From contig NW_003101678.1 of the NCBI RefSeq assembly GCF_000003855.2, forward strand, positions 3,753,891-3,817,890: 64,000 bases of DNA, read 5' to 3'. The translations under genes were made by a program, and so were the position numbers. Numbering within the stretch: the first letter of the stretch is position 1; each line of letters begins with the position of its first letter. The notes beneath the pieces are model-generated. The model saw only the letters and a list, made by a program, of their open reading frames with translations, made no database searches and was not told the origin of the DNA. The stretch is from Blastomyces gilchristii SLH14081 (lineage: Eukaryota; Ascomycota; Eurotiomycetes; Onygenales; Ajellomycetaceae). Below are positions 20,816 through 30,979 of this stretch, in pieces.

Positions 20816-21378
20816 ATCTCTGCAGTTTAATTCAGATCACTGATAATATAGTAATGAAGCTCTGAGATACTTATAACTGAGTAGAAGTCTTCATAACAAT
20901 TATAAAACAAGATTAAGAGAATTAAATCAATGTTCTCCGAGATCTCACTGAGCAGTATAAGATAGAAGACTTAGTATAATTGAATCTTAAGAATATACAG
21001 ATCACATGTTCATCTCATACACTGAATTATTATCATATTAAGTATAAAGTAATAGAAGTTCTAGATAGCTATAACTACTGTCTTGATACATTATCAGAAA
21101 TTCATAATATCTTTTATATAAGCTTGCTTCACTGCACTATCACTGATTCATTCTCTTCTCAACTGACTTCTGACTGACAGCTGTCAGGAATCATAGAAGA
21201 AGATAATGAGCTTGAGTGAGAGATTGAAGATATTCTTAATAAGAGATCACACAGCTGTAGCTGATAATATCTTATGAAATGAGTCAGTTATAATCTACTG
21301 ATCTGAACTCTGAGTTCTGTGTTATCTGAAACAGCAGTTCTTGACTGATGAGAACTGCTTCTGAAAGAGAGAAGCTAA
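20816..21378 (+). pseudogene. A1 Pol 3' end and polypurine tract
   Basis: The A1 internal region resumes after the second ATCTCTGC copy, collinear with minus-strand sequence at about 30990-31110 and 50130-50660. It holds the integrase C-terminus, with the open frame 20980-21177 (ITCSSHTLNYYHIKYKVIEV, NYCLDTLSEIHNIFYISLLH); this frame recurs in A3 and A5 and is a chromodomain-position module of the Gypsy integrase tail. The polypurine tract GAAAGAGAGAAGCTAA at 21363-21378 abuts the 3' LTR; in A5 it is G-rich. Confidence 0.8.
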
Positions 21379-21692
21379 TATAATAAGCTGTATCTGATCA
21401 ATTATATAGACTATTCTGTACACTTCATAGATTTCTATCACCTCATTTCTGATCACTGATTCTCAGTTATCATGAACATGTATGTTCTGATCACTGATTC
21501 TCGGCCACTATGAACATGTGTATATTCTTTCACTCTGAAGCTCCACCGCATACACCATCACATACATGTATAAATATTCACTTCAATCACTGATTCTCAT
21601 ACTTTCTCTTTCTTTTCCTTCTTTAACATTTTTCTCTTTGTTATATAAGACCTATAATATTATACCGATCTATTCAGCGTAGGTCTCTTACA
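21379..21692 (+). repeat. 3' LTR of A1
   Basis: It is the same length as the 5' LTR (314 bp). Its first bases, TATAATAAGCTGTATC, correspond to TGTGACGGGCTGCGCC by transitions only. Followed by TAAGA at 21693-21697. Confidence 0.92.
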
Positions 21693-22688
21693 TAAGATAT
21701 ACTCTACTATATACTCTTTATCAAGACTTTTCCTCTTCAGAATCTTGATATTATAGAGAATATAAGCCTGTTTCTATATAATAATATAAATATTGTCAGC
21801 AGGATGTAGAGGAACTGATTATTTATATCTTAAGATAGAAGACTTTGTCAATGATTATATTAATATAGAGTTAATTCTTAAATTCAATAGAAACCTAGTG
21901 TTGCTATTCTCAATCTCTTGCAGAATCTATTGAATATTAAGGTATTAAAACTAGATTTAATATATCTCACTGTACAGGGATCAAAGGCTCAGTCAGACCT
22001 TGAGATATACTGATTTTATACTTGTTATGTCTGTCAATTATGTATTAAATACTTTTAACAAGGTATCTTTTTGTATCTTTCTTCTGGAGATAGGCCAGGT
22101 TGGACAGGGTGATACACAAGTGAGACTTGGTGATGATGTCTTGATACATCAACAACAGATGTGAAGGTTGCACTTTAGATGTGTCTGTTAATTATGTGCT
22201 TGATAGTATTGTTGAGGTATCTTTTTGTATCTTTCTGCCGGAGGTGGGCCAGATTGGGAAGGGCGGTAACTATGTGAGTGAGACTTGGCATTGATGTTTT
22301 GAAACATCAAAGATAGACAGGGTTTTCGCGGAAGTTGCTTCTCAGATATCTCCACAATTACAGATCAGGGATCTTCCAAAATCAAGAAGATTGATGCATA
22401 TGACTAGGTCTCTTCACCTTACAATTTGTATGGCACTTTGGCCCGGGGTTGTGGTGGGGTAGGGGTGAACGGGGGATAATCCCACACTGGAGTTTTGAAC
22501 AATGTCTGGTTCACGTTTGGCTGGATAGCTCCACTACCACACGGGGTATGTGGTCAGCGATGGGGTCAAAATGCTCGTATGATTGAGGGCTTTTCAATGG
22601 ATCTATCGGCGGGTTCTTATTCGAAAAATGGAGCGAGTTCGTGGTGGAGCGGTTCGGAATTTTTTGTTGATTGAAGGCTCTAAATGAG
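21693..22688. other. Island with little hypermutation right of A1
   Basis: From about 21990 to 22688 the sequence keeps CpG, CC and GG freely (for example GGCCCGGGGTTGTGGTGGGG near 22440), unlike everything around it. It contains a two-copy tandem repeat and an open minus frame of 69 codons at 22511-22720 that extends into C1 and is therefore doubtful. No known gene is recognised. 21693-21990 is AT-rich and unassigned. It may be single-copy DNA that escaped repeat-directed mutation. Confidence 0.5.
22020..22310. repeat. Two-copy tandem repeat of about 137 bp
   Basis: Both copies contain GGTATCTTTTTGTATCTTTC, then GTGAGACTTGG, and end in a small palindrome; in copy 2 it is TTGATGTTTTGAAACATCAA, with a perfect 9-bp stem. 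The copies differ at many positions, so the duplication is not recent. Confidence 0.75.
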
Positions 22689-24545
22689 GTAGAACTATAT
22701 ATTAAGCTTATGAAATGCAACTTCAGTGTCTGTCAGATTAATTTTCTAGAATATATAATTATCACAGATGAAATTCAGACAAAATCTTCACAGATTGAGA
22801 CTATTCTATTATAATTAGAGTCAATTAGTATTTATAAGATTCAGATCTTTCTGAGCTTTGTGAATTTTTATAGACAGTTTATCTTTATATTCATAAGAAT
22901 CTTCCGAGCTCTTACAGACATGCTGAAGAATGAAAATAAGAAGAAGTCATATCATAAATAAAGAATGAAAAGATTGTTAAGAAGAAAGAGCTGTGAGAAC
23001 TTTCTTATCTCAGAAGCTCATAGAGTCTTTATAAGATTAAAATAGATATTCATAGATACAGTGATACTGTTTTACTTTGATCTCTTACTCTTAATAAGAT
23101 TGAAGATAGATGTCTTCTTCTTTACAATTTCAGAAATAGTCAAACAACTACAGTTAAATAAGAACTGAATTTCAGTGATCTTTTTCTTATAAAAGATATA
23201 ACTCATAGAGATTAACTATAGTATTAATAATCAGAAGCTTTTTATAATAGTGAAATTCTTTCATCACTGATATTATGACTTTAAGAGTTTTATAACAGTA
23301 ATTACTGTTAGAACTGATTATAGCAGCTTATAATAGTTTACTTCAACTAAGAAACTCTTATAGCAGTAGATCTGCTGAGCTCAGAGACTGAGTAAGTTCT
23401 GATTCAAGATAGAGCATATTAAGAGAACTAAGAACTTAGTGAATAAACTCTCTCACAGATCTGACTATGTTAAGAAGATCAGAATAATAGATATACAGAG
23501 ACTAGAGAAGACAGAAATACTTTACAGAATACTCAGACTGAGTATTATAAAGAGATTAACTGAAGAGTCTCTCAATTCTCTGTAAGAGAAGAAGAGAGAG
23601 AAAGAGAAGAAGTCTGTATAACTACTTCTTATAATACTGAGAGTTAACACTCTGAGAATCTTTATAAGAATTCTTGAAGAGAGTATCTATAATCTGAAGA
23701 ATTTACAGCCTTTAAGAAGTACTGCAGAAGACCTGATATAAGAGAAAACAGAATATAAGTCTTTACAAAATCTTCTATTCAGATTATCTGAACTGTAACT
23801 GAAGAATAAATATACTCAGTATATTCAGAAACTGCTCACAGCAGAAATCAATTCTACAGAAATAAAGAATTAAAGAAACTTAAATAATCTCTTGTAAAGA
23901 GAGAACTGAATTTATATATCTATGAATAAGTTTCTATATATAGAACTTATTAAAAGGTATCATGACTTTTCTCTAGCAGGTTATTTTATAGATACTAGAA
24001 CTTATAAGTTGTTTATAAGAAAATACTTCTGACTGAAGATATGAGAGCTTGTGAAGAAGATAGTGAATTCTTATACTATTTATCAGAGTTTATAAATAGT
24101 GCAGTTCAGACTATATAAAGAACTCACTTCTCTACTCATTCTATAAAAACCTTGAGAATAGCTAGAAATGAATACTCTTATAAGTCTCTCTGAGAGTAAG
24201 AATATATATAATGCCTGCTTTGACAGTGTGCTGATAATAGTAGACTGCTTTACTAATATAACACACTTTATACTCACTTATAAGAACTTAAAGTCAAAGA
24301 ATTTGACTTACATCTTTGTCTATGATGTGATTCAGTTGTATGAATTATCTGTAAATATTATCTCAGATAGAGAATTACTCTTTATAAGAGAGTTCTGATC
24401 TGATCTGATAACTATACTGAAGATCTCATAAGATGTAAGCATGACTTTTTATCAATAGACAGATAATCAGATAGAATATCTAATAAGTATATTGAAATAG
24501 TATCTACAGTGCTTTGTCAATTATAATTAGAATAACTGAGTGTAT
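22689..24545 (+). pseudogene. Pol of C1: RT tail, RNase H, integrase
   Basis: The RT connection is recognised at 22689-22950. RNase H follows with YSINNQKLFIIVKFFHHWYY and VITVRTDYSSL near 23200-23330, then KIEHIKRTKNLVN, which is typical of the Tf1/Ty3-type RNase H end. The integrase zinc region is near 23950-24060 (RYHDFSLAGYFIDTRTYK). The integrase core is open at 24168-24398 (MNTLISLSESKNIYNACF, LIIVDCFTNITHFIL, IISDRELLFIREF), with the Asp residues of the DDE site visible in VDCF and SDRE. TGA replaces TGG in many places. The last integrase segment is missing. Confidence 0.87.
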
Positions 24546-26160
24546 TAATTACTACTTACAGAGTTTATAACACTTAATCTCTCTGTAACTATTAATTTCT
24601 CTTTTTAAAGAAGCAGAGAGTATTATATCTGCAGTACAGACAATTATTGCATTTAGTATGAAGACTGTCAGAAATGCACAGACTTTAAGAAAGTCAAACA
24701 TCAGAGTGTATACAGTTGCAGTAAAATCTTGAGAGCTGATTATCTGCATATATAATTAGATATCTCTTATGAAGCTGTGTCTGCTCTCTTAGTTATACTG
24801 AAGTATTCAGTCTGAAAATAATTAAGACATGAAGAGAGAGCTTATCTGCTGAGATTAACTTCTGTCACAAATTCATGATATTTAAATTGTCTTGATTACT
24901 CAGATTTCACAGGTACTCAGAGACTCATCTCTCATTAATAATAAGATTACAGAAATACACTGCAGTGTAAGAACTGTTAATAGAAAATTCAGACATATTT
25001 ACAAATATCTGATCAGAGATTGTGTAAGTAGAGAGAAGATAATTGTAGGCTCACAGAGCTGCAGAGAACACTGACAGAACTGAGAGCTTCACAGAAACTG
25101 TTAGCTAGAGTCTGTAAGAAATTACTTATAAGAAGACTTATAGTAAAGAGTGAGACTATGCTACTGAGAGTCAGAAGCTGATCTGAGAGAGATATGAAAT
25201 TAATCACTGATCTGAAGATTGAGTGCAGTGACAGAACTGAGAGAAGTGAAGATACTGTTACAAGAATAATATCTCTAGTTTATCAGCTGATAAAAAGTGA
25301 TCAGAGAAGTTACAGAGACACTTACAAGAAGCTCAGCAGTAGTCAGACATTGTTTATAAAGATATTGAAATTAGAAAATTTTTTTATTCTTGAGAAGTTC
25401 TTGAATTAATATACAGATATTATTAGAAACACTCTCTCTCTGTCATCTGAATGAAAACACTTTGTGAATGAATGAGAATACTCATAGTTTGTAAGAATAA
25501 GAGCTGTTACAGAAAAAGAGAAAAGAAGATAAGATTTCATGAATAGATCTGAGATATTTATACTACTCTAGAGAGATTTGTTTATATTATAAGTGATTCT
25601 ACAGAACAGTCAGATCACTCTAGTAAATAAAGAATGATTGTGAATTACAGATCTGAATCTTTGTATATAACTATAAAGAATGATTACAGACTACAGATAT
25701 CTTAATTCTATAATTTACAGAGTTAATGAAAGAATGAAAAATATCTTACAACTCTACAGTGTTAAAGAATGATGATTTATAAGAATGAGTAAAAGATTAA
25801 CTTATAAATACTTCTCTTTGATGAAGATGATCTCACAGAAAGTAATTAATCTGCAGAATAAATCTGTGTGATAATCACATAAGAATCTTACAGAAATCAT
25901 TGAGAGACAACTGAAACTCTTCTGTATGAAAGATGTGAGATGAATCTGTATGATAGTCAGAGAAAGATCTGCAGATTATAAAGAATCTCATGAAATAAGA
26001 AACTGAGTGACAGACTCTTTTATCTTCATAATAACAAGGAATTGTTCCTTAATGAGGTTTTTTATAGATATGAAGGGTTTTTAGTGAGTACCACTGCAGT
26101 GCTGAGCCTAATTCTATGAAATCACTCAGTGAAAGACTTTGCAGATGAAGTCTTAGAGAG
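24546..26160 (+). pseudogene. 3' ORF of C1, Cys-rich then charged, unidentified
   Basis: Downstream of the shortened integrase a frame reads REYYICSTDNYC then YEDCQKCTDFKKVKHQSVYS and CSKILRADYL, a Cys-rich, possibly zinc-binding block (24600-24730). A charged helical block follows at 25194-25409 (MKLITDLKIECSDRTERSED, TRIISLVYQLIKSDQRSYRD), and its extension resembles a Gag capsid-type region. C2 has both blocks in the same order. A Gag-like ORF downstream of integrase would be unusual, so this may be a third ORF or the Gag of a rearranged copy. Confidence 0.45.
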
Positions 26161-26169
26161 GGAGAAGTA
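26155..26169 (+). promoter_or_regulatory. Polypurine tract of C1
   Basis: AGAGAGGGAGAAGTA lies directly before the LTR start, as needed for plus-strand priming. It fixes the orientation and the LTR boundary. Confidence 0.7.
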
Positions 26170-26426
26170 TGTAAGAAATTTCACTTCTCACAGATTCTTT
26201 ATCTCTATTTCTATCTCTCATAAAATCAATAGAGTTAGCAGCCCTTGGCTATACATAACTATAAAGACTGAAATTCATGACTACAATTCATAACTCAGCT
26301 TGAATACTATTATACATTTAATCTTTACATTTTATCTTTCTACTGTGAATACTTCTAGTAGTTAACAGTACATATCATGCCAACTGTAAACACCTGAATA
26401 ATCGCCCGCGAGCACTTATTCTTACA
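26170..26426 (+). repeat. 3' LTR of family C
   Basis: 257 bp with perfect inverted ends TGTAAGAA/TTCTTACA. It is the only copy of this LTR in the window and is directly followed by RT sequence of C2. It keeps the CpG-containing stretch CGCCCGCGAGC near its end. Confidence 0.75.
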
Positions 26427-28985
26427 CATACTGAAGAGCGAAAACAAGAAGAAGTTATTTTATAAATAAAGAATGAAAAGATTATTAAGAAGAAAGAACT
26501 GTGAGAACTTTCTTATTTTAGAAGTTCACAGAGTCTTTATAAGATTGAAATAAATATTCATAGATATGATGATACTGTTTGACTTTAATCTCTTACTCTT
26601 AATCAGATTAAAGACAGATATCTTCTTCTTTACAATTTCAGAAATAGTCTTATAACTACAGTTAAATGAAAACTGAGTTTCAGTGATCTTTTTCTCACAG
26701 AAGATGCAATCTGCAGAGATTAACTATAATATTTATAATCAGAAGCTTCTTATAATAGTGAAATTCTTTCATTACTAATATTACTACTTTAAGAGTCTTA
26801 TAACAGTAATTACTATTAGAACTGATTATAACAGCTTATAATAGTTTACTTTAATTAAGAAACTCTTACAGTAGCAGATTTACTGAGCTCAGAGACTAAG
26901 TGAGTTCTGATTTAAGATAGAGTATATCAAGAAAACTAAGAATTCAGTAAACAGACTCTCTCACAGATCTGACTATATTAAGAAGACTAGAATGATAGAT
27001 ATAGAGAGACTAAAGAAGATAGAAAAGCGTTACAGAATACTCAGACTGAGTATTATAAAGAGATTGACTGAAAAGTCTCTCAATTCTCTGTAAGAGAAGA
27101 AGAAAGAGAGAGAGAAGAAGTCTGTATAACTACTCTCTATAACACTGAGAGTTAATACTCTGAGAATCTCTGTAATAATTCTTGAAGAGAGTATATTTAA
27201 TCTGAAGAGTTTATAAGCTTTGAGAAGCACTGCAGAAGATCTGATATAAGAGAAAACAGAGTATAAGTCTTTATAAGATCTTCTATTCAGATTGTCTGAA
27301 CTGTAACTGAAGAATGAATATACTCAGTATATTCAGAAACTGCTCACAGCAGAGATCAATTCTGTAGAAATAAAGAATTAAAGAGACTTAAATAGTCTAT
27401 TATAAAGAGAGAACTAAATTTATATATCTATGAATGAGTTTCTATATATTGAACTTATTAAAAGATATCATGACTCTTCTGTAACAGATTATTTTACAAA
27501 TACTAGAACTTATAAGTTATATATAAGAAAGTACTTCTGACTGAAGATGTGAGAATTTATAAAAAAGATAGTGAATTATTATACTATTTATCAGAATTCA
27601 TGAGTAGTACAGTTCAGATTATATAAAGAACTTACTTCTCTACTTATCTTATAAGAATCTTAAGAATGAATGCTCTTATATGTCTTTCTGAAAGTAAGAA
27701 TATATATGATATCTACTTTGACAGTATACTGATAATAGTAGACTGCTTTATTAAGATAACATATTTTATACTTATCTGTAAGAACTTAAAGTCAAAGAAT
27801 TTAACTTATATTTTGATTTACAATGTGATTCAGTTATATGAATTATCTGTGAATATGATTTCAGATAGAGAATTAATCTTTGTAAAGAAGTTCTAATCTA
27901 ATCTGATAACTATACTAAAGATTTTATAAGATCTAAGAACAGCTTTTTATTAACAGATAGATAATCAGATAGAATATCTAATAAGTATATTAAAACAGTA
28001 TCTGTGATGCTTTATTAATTATAATCAGACTGACTGAATGTATTGATTATTACTTACAGAGTTTATATATAACAACTTAAAACATATCAGTACAGATAAA
28101 ATTCTCTTTAAGATACTTAGTAAGACTTATCTGTGAATAATCTTAATGAATATGTGAGAGTACACTATAGAGTGTGATAATACTTATAAACAGGGTGAGA
28201 GAATTCATAATATTCAGAAGAAAGTCTGCAAATTCTTGAGCAAGACTTAAGAGTATTAAAAGAGATACTATGACTTTAAGTATATTATAAAGACTTTTAA
28301 GAAAGATAATAGAGTCTGTCTGAATCTTAAAAACTCATTATATAAAGATCTAGTAAGAAGCTGAATCTCTTATAAACAGAGTCTTATAAAATTATGAAGA
28401 AAGTTAGTTTACAGTTCTACAGATTAAAACTGTTATCTGAGTTATAGATATATAATATTTTTTATATCTCTTTACTCTGTAAATATAAGAAATTCTTAGA
28501 AGAGAACTCTATGACTCATCACTCTGTTCACAAAGTACTAGAAAGTGAAAGACAATATCAGATTAAAAAGATTATTAACTCAGAGAAGTGAGATTACAAG
28601 CTCTGATTCAAGATTCAGTGATAAGAATATTCTGATAAGATGAATAAGTTCAATTAAGAATTATCTGAGCAGATAAAACATCTACAGAAGCTGAGACATG
28701 ACTTTTATACTGTAAATTCTGATAAGTTAGAATATTGTAATCTTTACTAAGAATCTGATTATAAGAAAGATATTAACACTGTTATTTATAAACTCTAGTT
28801 TATAAAGATAATAAGTTTCTACTGAAATGAACAGTCTACAGTATATAAAAAGAGAAGAAGAAATTATAGTCTTATTAAAAGTTAAAAAATAAAGAAAAAT
28901 AAAAACAGAACTGTGAATATAATTTAGAGATTAATAAAGAAAAAATAAAGAAAATTCACACTTATATTCTTAATATTCATAATAC
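26427..28985 (+). pseudogene. Pol of C2: RNase H and full integrase
   Basis: RNase H and integrase match C1. The integrase core is open at 27666-27896 (MNALICLSESKNIYDIYF, LIIVDCFIKITYFIL, MISDRELIFVKKF). Beyond it the C-terminal segment reads AYNNLKHISTDKILFKIL then ECDNTYKQGERIHNIQKKV, RYYDFKYIIKTFKKDNRVCL and KNSLYKDLVRS, the usual DNA-binding tail of Ty3/Gypsy integrases. TGA and TAA stops interrupt it. Confidence 0.87.
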
Positions 28986-30085
28986 TTAACTTTTTCACAA
29001 CTATCAATTTCTCTCTTTAAAGAAGAAGAGAGTATCATGTCTCTGATACAGACAATTGTTGTATTTAATACAAAGACTGTTAGAAATGCACAGACTTTAA
29101 AAGAGTCAGATATCAGAGTGTGTACAGTTGTAGCAGAGTCTTAAGAGCTGATTATCTGTGTATATAATCAGATATCTCTTATAAAACTGTGTCTGCTTTC
29201 TCAGTTATACTGAAGTATTCAGTCTGAAAATAATTGAGATATGAAGAGATAGCTTATCTATTCAGATTAACTTCTGTTATAAATTCATGATATTTACATT
29301 GCCTTGATTATTCAGATTTTACAAGTTCTCAGAGACTTATGTTTTATTAATAATGAGATTGTGAAAATGTGCTACAGTGTGAGAACTGTTAATAGAGAAT
29401 CTAGACATATTTATATATATCTGATCAGAGATTATATAAGTAGAAGAGAGATAATCATAGATCTATGAAGCAGCAGAGAATACTAACAGTATCAGAAGCT
29501 TTATAGAAACTATGAGCTAAAATCTATAAGAAATTACTTATAGAGAGACTTACAGCAACAAGTAAGACTGTGCTGCTGAGAGTTAGAGACTAATCTGAGA
29601 AAGATACAGAGTTAGCTGCTAATCTGAAGATTAAGTACAGTGACAGAGCTGAAAGAAATGAAGACACTATTACAGATAATAATATTCCTGCTTCATTAGC
29701 TGATAAAAAGTAATCAGAGAAGTTATAGATATGATTATAAGAAGCTCATCAGTGATCAGATATTATTTATAAAGATATTAAAATTAAAAATTTTTTTATT
29801 CTTAAGAAGTTCTTGAATTAATATATAGATATTATCAGAAACACTCTCTCTCTGTTATCTAAGTAACAACACTTCATAGATAAATAAGAATACTCATAGT
29901 TTATAAAAATAAGAGCTGTTACAGAAAAAGAAAACAGAAGATAAGATTTCACAGACAGATCTGAGATATTTATACTACTCTAGAGAGATTTATTTATACT
30001 ATAAGTGATTCTGTGAAACAGTCAGATCACTCTAGTAAATAAAGAATAATTATGAATTACGGATCTGAATCTTTCTATATAACTA
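28986..30085 (+). pseudogene. 3' ORF of C2, unidentified
   Basis: Same two blocks as in C1: a Cys-containing block after 28990 (CTDFKRV-like spacing in one frame) and the charged block near 29560-29720 (ATSKTVLLRVRDQSERDTEL, ADLKIKYSDRAERNEDTI). It is cut at 30085 by the junction with A4. Confidence 0.4.
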
Positions 30086-30979
30086 CAAAGAGTGATTAGT
30101 ACTTTTATATTCAATTCTGTAGATGTTGGAATTGCATGAGTTTCTTATTGTGATAATTGTTAAATCTCTTTATATTGACATTGTTGAGTTGCATGCATAT
30201 CAGCTATTTATTATTATTGTAATTTCAACATTACTTGAAGCCACTGTGACATTACATCTATACTCACATTTGAGAGTTCTCTCATATTGTCATTAGACAT
30301 GATTATATTGTTTATCAGATATGTGATATCTGTGAAAGTGTAATTATATGAATATCTCATATGTCTGAGATGTCAGAACTCTCAGGTCTTTCACTGATAT
30401 TCTCTTATAAGATTGTACTCTCTTTGTAAGATCTTGATATAGAGTCAGAGTGACTGATGAGCAAGCTTCTATCTGAGAACTCAGTGTCTGCTTAACTATT
30501 TAACTGTTTCTCTATTTCTTATATGTTGTTATGTGTTCAGATATCTTGATGAATAATCATTTCTAATAAGAAGACAATATACGAATAATCATTTCTAATA
30601 AGAAGATGATGAATATTTTTCTAGTGTAAGAGGCCTACGCTGAATAGATTGATATAATATTATAGATCTTATATAACAAAGAGAAAAATGTTAGAGAAGA
30701 AAAAGAAAGAGAAAGTGCAAGAATCAGTGATCAAAGTAGATATTTATACACATATGTGGTGATATATGCAGTGAGGCTTCGGGGCGGAAGAATCTATACG
30801 CCTTCATGGCGGCCGAGGATCGGTGATTGAGAGTGGCTGAGAATAGCAGCGTACGCGGCCGAGGATTGGTGATCCAGAGTGGCCGAGAATCAGAGTGTAC
30901 GCGTTCGAGAATGGAGCGGTTGAAATCTGTGAAGTGTAACAGAATAGTCTATATGATTGATCAGGCGCAGCTCGCCACA
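30086..30979 (-). mobile_element. Element A4: 5' internal fragment plus 5' LTR
   Basis: 30086-30624 matches the 5' internal region of A3 and A5 (for example TTCTGTAGATGTTGGAATTG), and 30625-30979 is a 355-bp A-type LTR (TGTAAGAGGCCTACGC to GCCACA). The rest of the element is missing on the left, where it joins C2. Confidence 0.8.
30625..30979 (-). repeat. LTR of A4
   Basis: A-family LTR, longer than in A1-A3 because of an extra copy of a U3 repeat containing GAGGATYGGTGATC. It keeps CpG-rich stretches (GTACGCGGCCGAGGATTGG). To the right it abuts the integrase tail of A2 instead of a polypurine tract. Confidence 0.88.

Larger units (their letters stand above)
1937..21692 (+). mobile_element. 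Ty3/Gypsy LTR retrotransposon A1, interrupted by a hAT element
   Basis: The element is bounded by two 314-bp LTRs (1937-2250 and 21379-21692) with 5-bp duplications TAAGA at 1932-1936 and 21693-21697. The internal region is read on the plus strand in the order gag, protease, RT, RNase H, integrase (Ty3/Gypsy order). It is split at 6792/20816 by a hAT transposon flanked by ATCTCTGC; joining the halves restores the order seen in related copies, such as the minus-strand sequence around 31090-31130. Without the insertion it is about 5.7 kb. All coding frames are destroyed by transitions. Confidence 0.93.
22689..26426 (+). mobile_element. Ty3/Gypsy element C1, 5' truncated
   Basis: A third Gypsy family. 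It begins abruptly inside the RT thumb (ELYIKLMKCNFSVCQINF) at the island edge and runs RT, RNase H, integrase, a Cys-rich 3' ORF, polypurine tract and 3' LTR (26170-26426). No 5' LTR is present. Relative to C2 it lacks the integrase C-terminal segment. Confidence 0.85.
26427..30085 (+). mobile_element. Ty3/Gypsy element C2, truncated at both ends
   Basis: Collinear with C1 from about 22925 onward (AACAAGAAGAAGTTATTTTA at 26443 matches the C1 RNase H start), but with an extra segment at about 28080-28985 encoding the integrase C-terminus. The left end abuts the C1 LTR; the right end joins A4 near 30085 without LTR or polypurine tract. Confidence 0.82.

Noticed and set aside
20980..21177. Recurring 65-80-codon frame NLKNIQIT... 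as a separate conserved small gene
   Set aside because: It is the integrase tail of A elements; it stays open because it lacks Trp codons, not because of selection.
22511..22720. 69-codon minus frame in the unmutated island
   Set aside because: It runs across the island/C1 boundary into RT sequence of the other strand, so it cannot be an original gene as it stands.
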